Positions 41,609 through 51,365 of a stretch of 64,000 bases of DNA are shown in pieces. Positions within the stretch are counted from its first letter, which is position 1. Each line of letters starts with the position of its first letter. The stretch is from Nemertoderma westbladi (taxonomy: Eukaryota; Xenacoelomorpha; Nemertodermatida; Nemertodermatidae): the NCBI GenBank assembly GCA_032718475.1, contig JAUCBJ010007108.1, positions 1 through 64,000 on the forward strand. The letters run 5' to 3'. The notes beneath the pieces are model-generated. The model searched no databases and was not told where the DNA came from. It saw only the letters and a list, made by a program, of their open reading frames with translations. Position numbers and translations under genes: made by a program.

Positions 41609-42788
41609 TGTTTGCGCTTTTAAGACCTTTGACAGTTTAACCTGCCAAAATTAGAATGTCTTTTGGATGATAGATAGTCTTTAGCCTATGACGAGTATTT
41701 GATACACTACATTAGCCGAAGCCAGTCTATGCGCAATCATTCACCCGCTGGATATACCCGGGAGACTGAATTCGGAAGCTTAATGATTGATGGTGTAAGC
41801 CTACTGTATTATTCGACTGATCGTAATATATAATCTCTGACAAATATTATTCACTTTCGGGAAATATTAACAGTTCCTTTAGGACGTGGCGCTCTAAATA
41901 TGTAAACAGAGTTATGACTTAAACTAGACACAACGAAAAGGCTATAGATTCACGTATATGGCGCATTCTTTAGGAGATGCTTTGTTATCAGTTACACTCA
42001 TACACAATGCTGCACAATACTGCACACTAATCTGCCGACCTTCACTAAATTTGGTCACGTATAAAGAGAGCAACATACAATTTATGTTGGGCATATGAAA
42101 TAGCATTAGATTCACTTCAAACCACTTAACATAGGTCGCAATCGTTTATCTGTAACCGGTCTCTCTAACCTTTAGTATATCAAGAAGATTGGGATGTCGG
42201 ACTATTGATCAGTATTCCGATATAATATTTCATCAACAAATATAACGAATAACCGACAGTAAAAGCAGTAAAGTTAAGGTATAAATGATTATTAAGTGAG
42301 TGAATTAACTCGGTAACTCGTTTGCATTGGTATGGTTAGGTTAGATAACAGATATACGTTCTATAATTAAGCCTACTAATGTAAGACTAAAGACTGAAAC
42401 ACGGAGGTGCCAAAAGCCGGTGTTCTTAGGCTCTGGGCAAAAACATAACACTGAATTCCTGAGTTTCTGTATCCACCTCCAACACAGAGACAAAAAACGC
42501 TCTGATTGGTCGACCGAACAACGAGAGAACAAAGAAACAAAGAAATGTCGACATGGCAATATCAGCTGTTAGCCGTCGTCATGGTAGCGACACTGTTTTC
42601 AAGAGTATCGAGCTTATTGCGTCCCGAAATTGCGGATTATGTCCTCTAAAGTACAAATACAGAAGAAATGGCTTTTATGTCCTCTAAAACACCAGTACAG
42701 TAAGGACACGGCCTTTTTATGCCCAGTAAACCAACTACAGAGTACTTTACGGGGAAAATAACCGGCTAATTACGCAAAAGCTTTTACA
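41609..42788 (-). repeat. 5' LTR of the BEL/Pao element
   Basis: 1180 bp, the upstream LTR with respect to the coding frames. It begins 'tgtttgcgctttt' and ends 'gcttttaca' on the plus strand and should carry the element's promoter on the minus strand. Near identity with the other LTR points to recent insertion. Confidence 0.92.
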
Positions 42789-42793
42789 GATAT

Positions 42794-42888
42794 CCTTAGT
42801 TTTGGATGGATCCATCATGGATGTTGGACGGATCCATCATGGATGTCCTTATTTTCAGACGGATCCATCATGGATGTCCTTATTTCTC
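42794..42888. repeat. Compound GGATCC minisatellite (right part)
   Basis: Continuation of the array at 22545-24147, displaced about 18.6 kb by the BEL/Pao insertion. The left array ends 'catggatgt' and the right begins 'gatatcctta', which fits one unit split with a 5-bp duplication. A last 'atggatccgtcc' word appears at 43322. Confidence 0.92.
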
Positions 42889-43345
42889 ACGCGTGTTTGT
42901 TTGTTTGTTTGATTGTTTGTTTGTACACACAACTTGTTCCACTTCATGTTGATGGAATTGGATGAAACTTTGATGATAGGTTCATTATCGGACCTAGTTG
43001 TGAATGCAAGGTTTTGGTTGCTAGGGACCTGTTGGTTGCGTAGCAACAGTTAATTAATTATAGAATGACCGATCATAATCGTAGAATTCACTCAATCAAA
43101 TTTCTGTCGACACCCCATAGGGAGCATCTATTGGACATGCTTTCTGCAAAATTTCGCTTTATTTCGTTCCGAATTGTAGGAGAAGATACATTTCTTACAA
43201 ACAGTGTTTTTTTTTACATACAATATATACTACTATATTGTGTACTTCGCCCAATGTTTCGATTTTCGTTATTAGGCTGCCCTGTATAGGCGCGTAATTT
43301 ATTACAACAATATTGGTAGCAATGGATCCGTCCATTATTGCCAGC
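42889..43345. other. Unclassified repeat-like stretch with (GTTT)n; no gene seen
   Basis: Starts with 'tgtttgtttgtttgattg' and contains 'gttggttgcgtagcaaca'. It ends next to 'caatggatccgtcc' and 'ctctcggctggcaagc'. Because a satellite word recurs at its end, this may be the remaining end of a repeat in which the GGATCC satellite is an internal array. No domain in the 74-codon frame at 43065-43289. Confidence 0.35.
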
Positions 43346-43535
43346 TCTCGGCTGGCAAGCTTGTTATTATATTTAATAAATACAAAATATTCTGAAACAT
43401 TTTATTTATGTATGATTAGCTACGCAATAGAAATAGGCAAAGGCATACCGCTGTTGACCACATACTCATGAAATAAATAACTCGTTCTAGAATTAAATTC
43501 AAAGTTAAGTTCTAGTATTAAATATAATAAATGTA

Positions 43536-43922
43536 CTGATTGCGGCCAATTATTTCCAGTTTTTAATGTTTTTCACCCGGGTGAAAACATCTATCACCCG
43601 GGTGAAAAATATTTAAATGTTTAACTATTGACTTTCGTTTATTGTTTTGGTTAGAATAACATGCCATTGTAACCTGATCCTTTCCCTAAATGGATTAATA
43701 AGATTGGTCGAGATATTAATTCACCAAGAGTGGATTTGGATCCAAATGAGCTTTTGATATTATTTACAAGGAAACTAACTACATGTGTTCATAGTTCTGA
43801 TGTTTTTCACCCGGGTGATAAATGTTTTTCACCCGGGTGATAAATATTTTTCACCCGGGTGATAAATATTTTTCACCCGGGTGAAAAATAATTTAAAAAA
43901 TGGAATAATTGGCCGCAATCAG
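43536..43922. mobile_element. 387-bp MITE carrying six TCACCCGGGTGA palindromes
   Basis: Ends are inverted: 'ctgattgcggccaattatt' on the left and its reverse complement on the right, with one-base slippage. Inside, two TCACCCGGGTGA copies near the left end (43573-43612) and four near the right (43806-43882) are separated by about 20 bp each and flanked by 'tttt'/'aaaa'. The middle contains the dispersed word 'cgtttattgttttggttag'. No coding capacity. Family unknown. Confidence 0.75.
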
Positions 43923-44128
43923 CCACCGTATAAATGGCCTTCAGCGAAAGATAATTCTTGCAATCTTTGAACGCCCCATTGTTACATAATTGGAATCCTT
44001 GCAACACAAGTCTTCTAATATGAAAGTTCTATATGATAGTTCTTCTATATGAAAACAATTACGACTAAAGTGTCAATACAAATGAATCTAAACAATCAAC
44101 GGTAAAATCAACTACTATTTAATAAATT

Positions 44129-44389
44129 TCACACATAATTAACTAAATTAATGAAGCAATAGTTACATCTCAATCCTACCGTAAAGTCGTCTTCGTTAGC
44201 TGAGCAGTACTCATCTTCCTCCGAGGATATATCGTTGGCGTTGTCGATATATCGTTGTCGAATTTTCCATGTGTCCGAAATATCCGAATAGGGGCAATTA
44301 GTTTGTGAGCCGAGTGAACTGTGTACTGTGGAGTCATTATTAGATAGGCCAACTTGAAGCATTTGTGGAGTGCGGACTTCTGTGTACAC
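44129..44389 (-). other. Possible coding exon, family unknown
   Basis: A minus-strand frame reading SLGSQTNCPYSDISDTWKIR and IDNANDISSEEDEYC. Its composition is more protein-like than neighbouring frames. A donor-like 'acg|gtaggattg' follows EDDFT, and an acceptor-like 'acttactag' precedes the frame. No homologue is recognised and no partner exon is seen, so it may be chance. Confidence 0.25.
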
Positions 44390-45061
44390 CTTACTAGTAA
44401 GTGTAGGTGGGTTGCATTAATTTGAGATGGTCCTGTTGTTGAACTGAACCCTCATTGGCTCGGCCACACCATTAGGATGTATCGCATGCTGGACCCACAA
44501 CTACACTACACACCTCCACAGCTCGTGTTCAGCTATATTATCCCCGATTTATCCGCAGTATCCTGACCGGTGTCATTAAGTAGACCTTTCTGGGATGTCA
44601 ATGGCTGACCACGATAATTACTATGGGGAAGCGGTAATGGTGAACAATAATGGTCTACAATACCTTACCCAAGGCTACACAGGCCCTTAGGATTTAGTAG
44701 AAGGCTGTAGGCGTACTAAGTCCATTTTATATTTTAAAAAATTCATGTGGCTTATTTAAATATTATTATTTATTTCTATAATTTATTTCACATGCTTCTT
44801 CCGTTTCACATGTTTCAATAATTCCGATATTTTCCAACTGAAGTATTTCAATGCAATAAAAATAAAATGTTAACGAACTGAAGCCATTTATTTGTGTCAT
44901 AAAAAAGCTACAGCTAACATAAGGTCGTTCTAGAAAAAAATAGTTGATATTTTGAAAAACACATAAAATTTTAAAGTTTATAAGTTATGATGAAGGTTAA
45001 TTTAATAACTTGAATTTCATAAAACCATAGGAAAACATTCAAAGGAATTTAAGATTTAAAA

Positions 45062-45170
45062 ATATATTCAGTAACTAAGATATTGGGTGCAATTGTCCGG
45101 GGGGGGGGGGGGGGGGGGCAATTGTCCGGGGAGCAATAATTGTCCGGCGGGCAATTGTCCGGTCTCCTAA
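45062..45170. repeat. G-rich tandem block of 'gcaattgtccgg' words
   Basis: Four 'aattgtccgg' units, one followed by a run of 20 G (45099-45118). Similar in style to the blocks at 1824-2010 and 2737-2890, with which it shares 'ttgccccc' in reverse complement. No coding sense. Confidence 0.7.
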
Positions 45171-46896
45171 ATATAGGCCTAGTCTTGTGTAGAACGAAAA
45201 ATATAGACAGACCAATCAATATCATGCAATAAAAATAAAAATGTATACGATATTTCGAGTCTGCGTGACTCTTATTCATGTATTATTTTTATATAGCTAT
45301 ATATGTACATATATATTATGTTGAATACATATATAAATTATATAACCCTAAATCTTGTGGTGATGTTAGTGAAAAAAAAAATGGGGCCCCAGGCCACACT
45401 TAATGCCGAGTAAACAACCCTCGTTGCGCTCGCTCGGTACATAAATATACATTCTGGTCATAACGCTATAAAGTACCGGTACTAGGCTTACTTTTCACAC
45501 TACAGTATGATGTAAATAAATATTGCTTGTGTCATATAAGATTGGCTTTACGAAAATAATAACTCCTCAGTACTGTAGTTCATTTCTACCTTGTTCTTCG
45601 AGCTCCATTAGGCCTACTCAACAAATTATAAATATGGGCGATGAATATTTAGTAATAGGCCCTAATGTATATCGGTTTATTTGTAATTTATCATGTAACA
45701 TGTATCAATTTGTTGTAGGCCTACTGTTGTATGCCACGCTGTAAAGTACAGGTAGTATCCTAAATAAAATGAGCTACTGTAGGCTAATTAGCTAGCTAAT
45801 TGGTGAGATAATTTTATTTTAGAATATCACAATGCAGTAGTATGAAGTAGTTTCTTTAGTAACACCAGTCAGTGATTTTACATAGTCAATTTTGTTTACA
45901 TTAGGCAGCAGCTTATTTCTGACCATAACTTCGCGAGTTTTGATCGTAGGGAGCAGATTTGGGGTTCATTCTGTTCGGAATATAACAACTTTATTCAAAT
46001 CCATTTCCAATTTTATAATAATATAGATACAGGAATAGAAAAAATACATTTTTTTAATAATTGTGTTTCAACATTCGAGATTTTTAACTCCAATAGAGCA
46101 ATAATTGCTGGTTCGGTTTAAAAATATATGGGTTTTTAGAGGTTTTTATTTCGCAGCATTGTGATAATTACGCCTCAAATGCATCCAAATCGTTGTTTTT
46201 GTGTAATTCAAAAAAACATGAAGATTATGGAATCTTTATTTGAAACACTTAACGGAAACCACTGGCTAAAAACCGCGAGTATAACGTAGCCTACACTGTA
46301 CAACACTCTTTATATACAGTATATGCCTACGTCTTATTATTTGCTTTACCACCTTAACTTCGGTTTATTCCCGTTGTTATGTGGTTTTGGGCTACTTTGG
46401 ACGAACATCCATCGGGGATAATTGATCCGGGACCGGGATAATGTTCCAGAGGTTGTGTGGTTTCGAGCCCTAGAAGTGGACCGGGGAAGTATTCGTCTCA
46501 GCACGGAAGCTGCTGTTAAGGGCTAGCCAGATCCCATTCCTACTGTACCTTACATCCACAAATGTTCGTCTAATTTGTACCAGTTTCCACGGGGGTTTAC
46601 CCTGTACAGTATGTGTAGGCCTAAACTGTGGTTCTGGTTGAGGGTGGACCGCACTGGAAATCATTTTGTCTGACCTTTGTATATATTTTGTATCTCTGTA
46701 TCTATTTTGTATATGTATACAGATTTTCACCCCGTTTTACTACATTCAGTGCTTATTGGAAACACCTAGGTGTAATTGTGCCACATTAATTACAATAATA
46801 TTGTATAATATATTAACTTGAATATCATTACAATAAAGTCGGAATGTAATAATAATAAATGAATTGTTGTGGGGTGAGTGACGGTGAATTAAATAT
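45171..46896. other. No gene seen; contains a diverged hairpin-MITE half
   Basis: 45412-45520 is related to the hairpin MITE at 18321-18478 (shared 'gctcgctcggtacataaata' in reverse complement and 'atgatgtaaata'). A B-box-like 'ggtttcgagccct' lies at 46460-46472 without an A box or tRNA fold around it. Short frames show no domains. Confidence 0.4.
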
Positions 46897-47054
46897 ATAA
46901 TGTAGATAGGACAATATGATAATGCTCTCCATAGCGAAAAATATCAACCGACCCTGTTGGGGCTCGAAACCTAGGTACCGGGTTCGAGCCCCAACAGGGT
47001 CGGTTGATATTTTTCGCTATGGAGAGCATTATCATATTGTCCTATCTACATTAT
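46897..47054. repeat. 158-bp hairpin with perfect 72-bp arms
   Basis: Arms run 46897-46969 and 46983-47054 and match base for base apart from the central loop near 'cctaggtaccgg'. The inner ends of both arms read 'ggttcgagcccc' outward from the loop, like a tRNA-type B box. A 16-bp word 'ataaagtcggaatgta' occurs on both sides (about 46833-46848 and 47053-47068), a possible target duplication that would place the insertion at about 46849-47052. It could be a recent palindromic insertion or a source of hairpin RNA. Confidence 0.8.
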
Positions 47055-47289
47055 AAAGTCGGAATGTATTAAACATGACATCATGAAATATTATTCAGGG
47101 CCACCTGTTGTCTGCTGCTTCAATTGCTTCTGGATTTACTTATACCAGCGGTGGTTGCCATAAGTCCGTATTGTGTTGCATCCTAACCCGTTATTTACAG
47201 TATTGTCTTATTTTATATTTATTATTAATCTTGCAATGGGACATTAGACTAATTGTTTCTTTCATTGTTAGTAACTATAACAACAAAAC

Positions 47290-50200
47290 ATGTCTGAAAG
47301 TGGAAGCATTACCAATCCCCAACCTCGACAGACAACTACCGGTCGTAAGTATATTACCGTAATAATTTAGAACCTTTAAAATTGGAGAGAACTGGGGGAA
47401 AATGGACGCAAATCCAATATCGACAAATTAATTAATATTAAATTATATTAATTAAATGAAAGGAGCAGGTTGCAATGGTACATTACTCTCACCAAAAGAG
47501 TAAACGAAATTTAATAGGTATATTTTTGCAAGTAAATCAGCTGTCATTTGCTTCGATTTTCCTTTGGAGAGGAATTAATTATGATTGCGTCCAGAGTCCC
47601 TCCCCCCGTATCCGTTCAAGTGCTATCGGGAGTTTCCCAAGGCGTCCTTTAATACGGCTTGGAGTTTCCACATCAATTAATTACATTCTAAAAAATACAT
47701 AGGGCTACAGTACTGTAACTTAATGTTCTATACAAACTGACTATAATTTCAAGGTAGATTTAACTTTGGATTAAATATTTAAGTCGTGGAAAAGTTCCTG
47801 AATTTTTTTGTGTATACCATGAACTACAGTAGGATATAATACACTGCAGTATATTCCAGTACATGGTGTGGGTGTTAATTAAACATAATTAACGTTTATT
47901 AGGTCGAATGAACAACTTTCCGCCGCTCCCAAAATGTTTCCCATGTGGTCCCTGTTTCTATCAAGATATCAATCTCGAAATACCCCAGAACAACCAACGT
48001 TTAGTCAGATACATGTATTACTTATGGATTTGTAAGTTGAGGATTGCAGTATTATTATATGTTTTACAAATTATGCAGTCGTCATGGTTACAGATTTCGA
48101 ATAAATCAGATACAAAACTCTCATTTCGTGTCAATCATCATCGTTCGCAAAGGTAAAATATAGTTTCATTTTCGGAATTAAAATAAAAAAAGACAATCTT
48201 CTTATCTCAAAATTTGTTTACTCTAAATGTGGAAGATGTTATTCTTATTTTATTATATCACGTATTCTAGCCTATTACGATTATCACAATTTATTTTTAC
48301 TGTATTAGAAGACAATGATTACTGTAGGCCTACAAGTACAATACATAAACACTGTACTGTGTAGGTGTAGTCCTACTCACTGGACAGTAGATAATCCATG
48401 GTCTTTTTGTTATAATTAATAGTTTATTCCGTGACGCTACTGTGTAATGTTGTTGGGGCCCTGTTGTATCTGGTCCTGGCCCCTAGCTCGGCCTCTCACA
48501 CTGGAACCATGATGGCTATCGCAGTGGTGTTCGCCTTTCTATTCACACCAGCTTCTTATCTCTGTTGGTTCCGCCCAATATATAAAGCTTTCAGGTTAGT
48601 TCTTTGGAAGCGCGCCTATTTATTTAACTTAAAAGTTAAAACGCTTTGTAAGATATTGAGACCTGCTTGTGTATGATCTTGGGCTGTGGCGGCCTCATGG
48701 GGCTGCAATAGTAGGCCCGTAAGGGTAGTGCTAGGCTAGGATACAGCAGCAGTAGGCCCCTAAGGGTAGTGCTAGGCTAGGATACAGCAGCAGTAGGCCC
48801 CTAAGGGTAGTGCTAGGCTAGGATACAGCAGCAGTAGGCCCCTAAGGGTAGTGCTAGGCTAGGATACAGCAGCAGTAGGCCCCTAAGGGTAGTGCTAGGC
48901 TAGGATACAGCAGCAGTAGGCTCCTAAGGGTAGTGCTAGAGTAGGATACTGCAGCAGAGTAGGCCCCTAAGGGTAGTGCTAGGCTAGGATACTGCAGCAG
49001 TAGGCCCCTAAGGGTAGTGCTAGGCTAGGATACAGCAGCAGTAGGCCCCTAAGGGTAGTGCTAGGCTAGGATACTGCAGCAGTAGGCCCCTAAAGGTAGT
49101 GCTAGGCTAGGATACAGCAGCAGTAGGCCTCTAAGGGCAGTGCTAGGCTAGGATTCAGCAGCAGTAGGCCCCTAAGGGTACTGCTAGGCAAGGATACTGC
49201 AGCAGTAGCCTCCCTTAGTGTATCAGTGAATTTATATTTCGCGAAGGTATATTTGAAATTAAACGGCAATATTTGAATTATAACCTCTAACTTTTTTGTT
49301 TATGAATACTATCGAACGCTGAACTTGCGAAATGTGCCCCCTATCATTGAAAGCTTTCATCCTTACTTTAACCTTTTTGATAATATAACTTTCGCATAAC
49401 CTTCGGTAGCTTTCGTTGGGTAATTGTCTTCTTTCAGAACTATCCTGAACAGCATTAACTTTTTTTTAATGAAGCTGCTTAATGCCGGACTTATACGTTT
49501 TTGAATATAAAATTTTAATACAAACATTTTAGTTAACTCGTTCATTCATATCACCATGATGGGTATAAATGGCATGGGGAGTGTAACTATCCCTATATTC
49601 ATCCGATTACACTACCTCGGCCTACTACTGTAATTTAGTTGGCTGCTGCAGCTTGTCAGGCTGCAACACAATACAGCAACTGCAACACAATACAGCAACT
49701 GCAACACAATACAGCAACTGCAACACAATACAGCAACTGCAACACAATACAGCAACTGCAACACAATACAGCAACTGCAACACAATACAGCAACTGCAAC
49801 ACAATACAGCAACTGCAACACAATACAGCAACTGCAACACAATACATCAACTGCAACACAATACAGCAACTGCAACACAATACAGCAACTGCAACACAAT
49901 ACAGCAACTGCAACACAAACAGCAACTGCAACACAATACAGCAACTGCAACACAATACAGCAACTGCAACACAATACATCAACTGCAACACAAACAGCAA
50001 CTGCAACACAATACAGCAACTGCAACACAATACAGCAACTGCAACACAATACAGCAACTGCAACACAATACATCAACTGCAACACAATACAGCAACTGCA
50101 ACACAATACAGCAACTGCAACACAATACAGCAACTGCAACACAAACAGCAACTGCAACACAAACAGCAACTGCAACACAATACAGCAACTGCAACACAAT

Positions 50201-50491
50201 ACAGCAACTGCAACACAATACAGCAACTGCAACACAATACAGCAACTGCAACACAATACAGCAACTGCAACACAATACAGCAACTGCAACACAATACAGC
50301 AACTGCAACACAAACAGCAACTGCAACACAATACAGCAACTGCAACACAATACAGCAACTGCAACAAATGTTTCAATATTAAATTTCAGATCTGATAGCT
50401 CCTTCAATTTCTTTCTCTTCTTCTTTATATTTTTTGTTCAAATTGTTGTCAACATTGTTGAAGCGGTTGGTGTTGCTCAATTCGGCTCGTG
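47290..50491 (+). CDS. SCAMP: Secretory carrier-associated membrane protein (SCAMP), exons 1-4, 3' part not seen
   Basis: SCAMPs are four-helix proteins of recycling and secretory vesicles. Coding exons are 47290-47344, 47903-48031, 48423-48594 and 50390-50491. All have GT-AG borders (donors gtaagt, gtaagt, gttagt, gtaagt) and phases agree at each junction. Exon 1 gives a short [14 protein letters not shown] start without NPF repeats, as in SCAMP5. Exon 2 gives [20 protein letters not shown] and YYLWI. Exon 3 gives the first two membrane helices and the signature [11 protein letters not shown] (cytosolic E-peptide). Exon 4 gives [17 protein letters not shown], the third helix. The fourth helix and C-terminal tail are absent from the rest of the window, so intron 4 is at least 13.5 kb with several transposons, or the gene is truncated. 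Intron 3 holds two minisatellites. Confidence 0.9.
48711..49210. repeat. 41-bp minisatellite, about 12 copies, in SCAMP intron 3
   Basis: Units contain 'aagggtagtgctaggctagg' and 'atacagcagcagtaggcccc'. Copies differ by single bases. It lies about 115 bp after the exon 3 donor. Confidence 0.95.
49661..50366. repeat. 19-bp minisatellite, about 37 copies, next to SCAMP exon 4
   Basis: Units 'caactgcaacacaatacag', with some 16-bp units lacking 'tac' and some with 'catcaact'. Both strands stay open ([11 protein letters not shown] and [13 protein letters not shown] type peptides), which are artefacts. The array ends only 23 bases before the SCAMP exon 4 acceptor, so it occupies the region where a branch point and pyrimidine tract would normally lie. 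Confidence 0.96.
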
Positions 50492-51356
50492 GTAAGTGAA
50501 CTAATTTAATTACATTAGGCCTATATCTTTATATGTTTTATTAAGTTTATCCGTCAGATGTACAAGCGGGAACAGTAACTAATGTACAGTAACACGTTCG
50601 TGGGGGCTTCCGTAGAGGTAGGCCTACAATTAGTGGACGTAGTCATTCGCCCCCTGCCTAACGGTGGACAGATGAATTATAGAAGACTGTCTTTGTGTAG
50701 AATTTCTAAACATTTATAGACTACAATGTGTACCTTGTTTGGTTCCATTTCATCAAAGATTGACCGACGTATTTTCGACAACGGCGGCGGGTGGACCCAC
50801 TACTTATACCCCTACGCTAAGGCACAACTAAAGCTCGCCCCACATGATCCAAGCTGTAAAAGCTCTGTTTATGACTATGTGTCCCCTTGCATCTACATGA
50901 AGGTGAAATGTCAGTGTAGGCCTATACATACTTGATATGCAGTAGTACAACGTGGGTGCAAAAGGTACGATATTTCAATTTGGCGTGTCGTTTCAGCCTA
51001 TGGAAGATTTCTGGGCTTCTAATTGGCTGTTCTGCAAATAAGCTCACCTCATTGGCTAACACCCTCCCTTAGCAAAAAGGGGTTTCGGTTGAGCGTAATT
51101 TGCCAAAAGGGGTTTTGCTTGGGGTAAATGACTGTTTTATAGTGAAATACGGGCATTACTGCACTAAACCTTGGGTACCCATAGTTTGACTAAATCTTTT
51201 CATATTACTCTTTTCATATATTTCAAGGCTTTTATCATGAGGATTTTTTCTAGAACAAATATTTCACCTTCTGACAGTAGGTTGATATTTTTTCCAAAAA
51301 ATGTTCTAAAAAAAATGTGTTCTAGAACAAAAATAATCATCAAAATTTATAGCTAA
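50492..51356. other. Start of SCAMP intron 4; no exon recognised
   Basis: Scanned for the expected fourth membrane helix of SCAMP; none found. A 69-codon frame at 50726-50935 (IFDNGGGWTHYLYPYAKAQ) has no recognisable match. A short tandem 'aaaaggggttt' pair lies at about 51078-51117. The end is rich in TGTTCTAGAACA-like palindromes, shared with 52900-53010. Confidence 0.45.
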
Positions 51357-51365
51357 CACGTGTTC

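Larger units (their letters stand above)
24148..42788 (-). mobile_element. BEL/Pao LTR retrotransposon, about 18.6 kb
   Basis: Two direct LTRs (24148-25317 and 41609-42788) begin TG and end CA. A 5-bp target duplication flanks the element (24143-24147 and 42789-42793, one mismatch), within a minisatellite. On the minus strand the order is 5' LTR, a leader of about 2.2 kb, a gag-like frame, a pol frame with Pao-type RT, integrase, a 1.7-kb spacer, two unrecognised long frames, and the 3' LTR. The LTRs differ at fewer than about ten sites over some 1.17 kb, so the insertion is young. It looks largely whole, with perhaps one or two breaks. At 18.6 kb it is unusually large for the family. Confidence 0.88.

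Noticed and set aside
46975-47005. tRNA gene
   Set aside because: Only a T-arm/B-box-like word is present; no acceptor stem, anticodon arm or A box can be folded around it.
49612-50407. Cys-rich and Asn/Thr-rich frames on both strands
   Set aside because: Translation of the 19-bp minisatellite. Only the last 34 codons of one plus frame are real, as SCAMP exon 4.
50726-50935. Next exon of SCAMP
   Set aside because: The 69-codon frame has no fourth membrane helix and no KVH..YR-type motif, and does not match the family.
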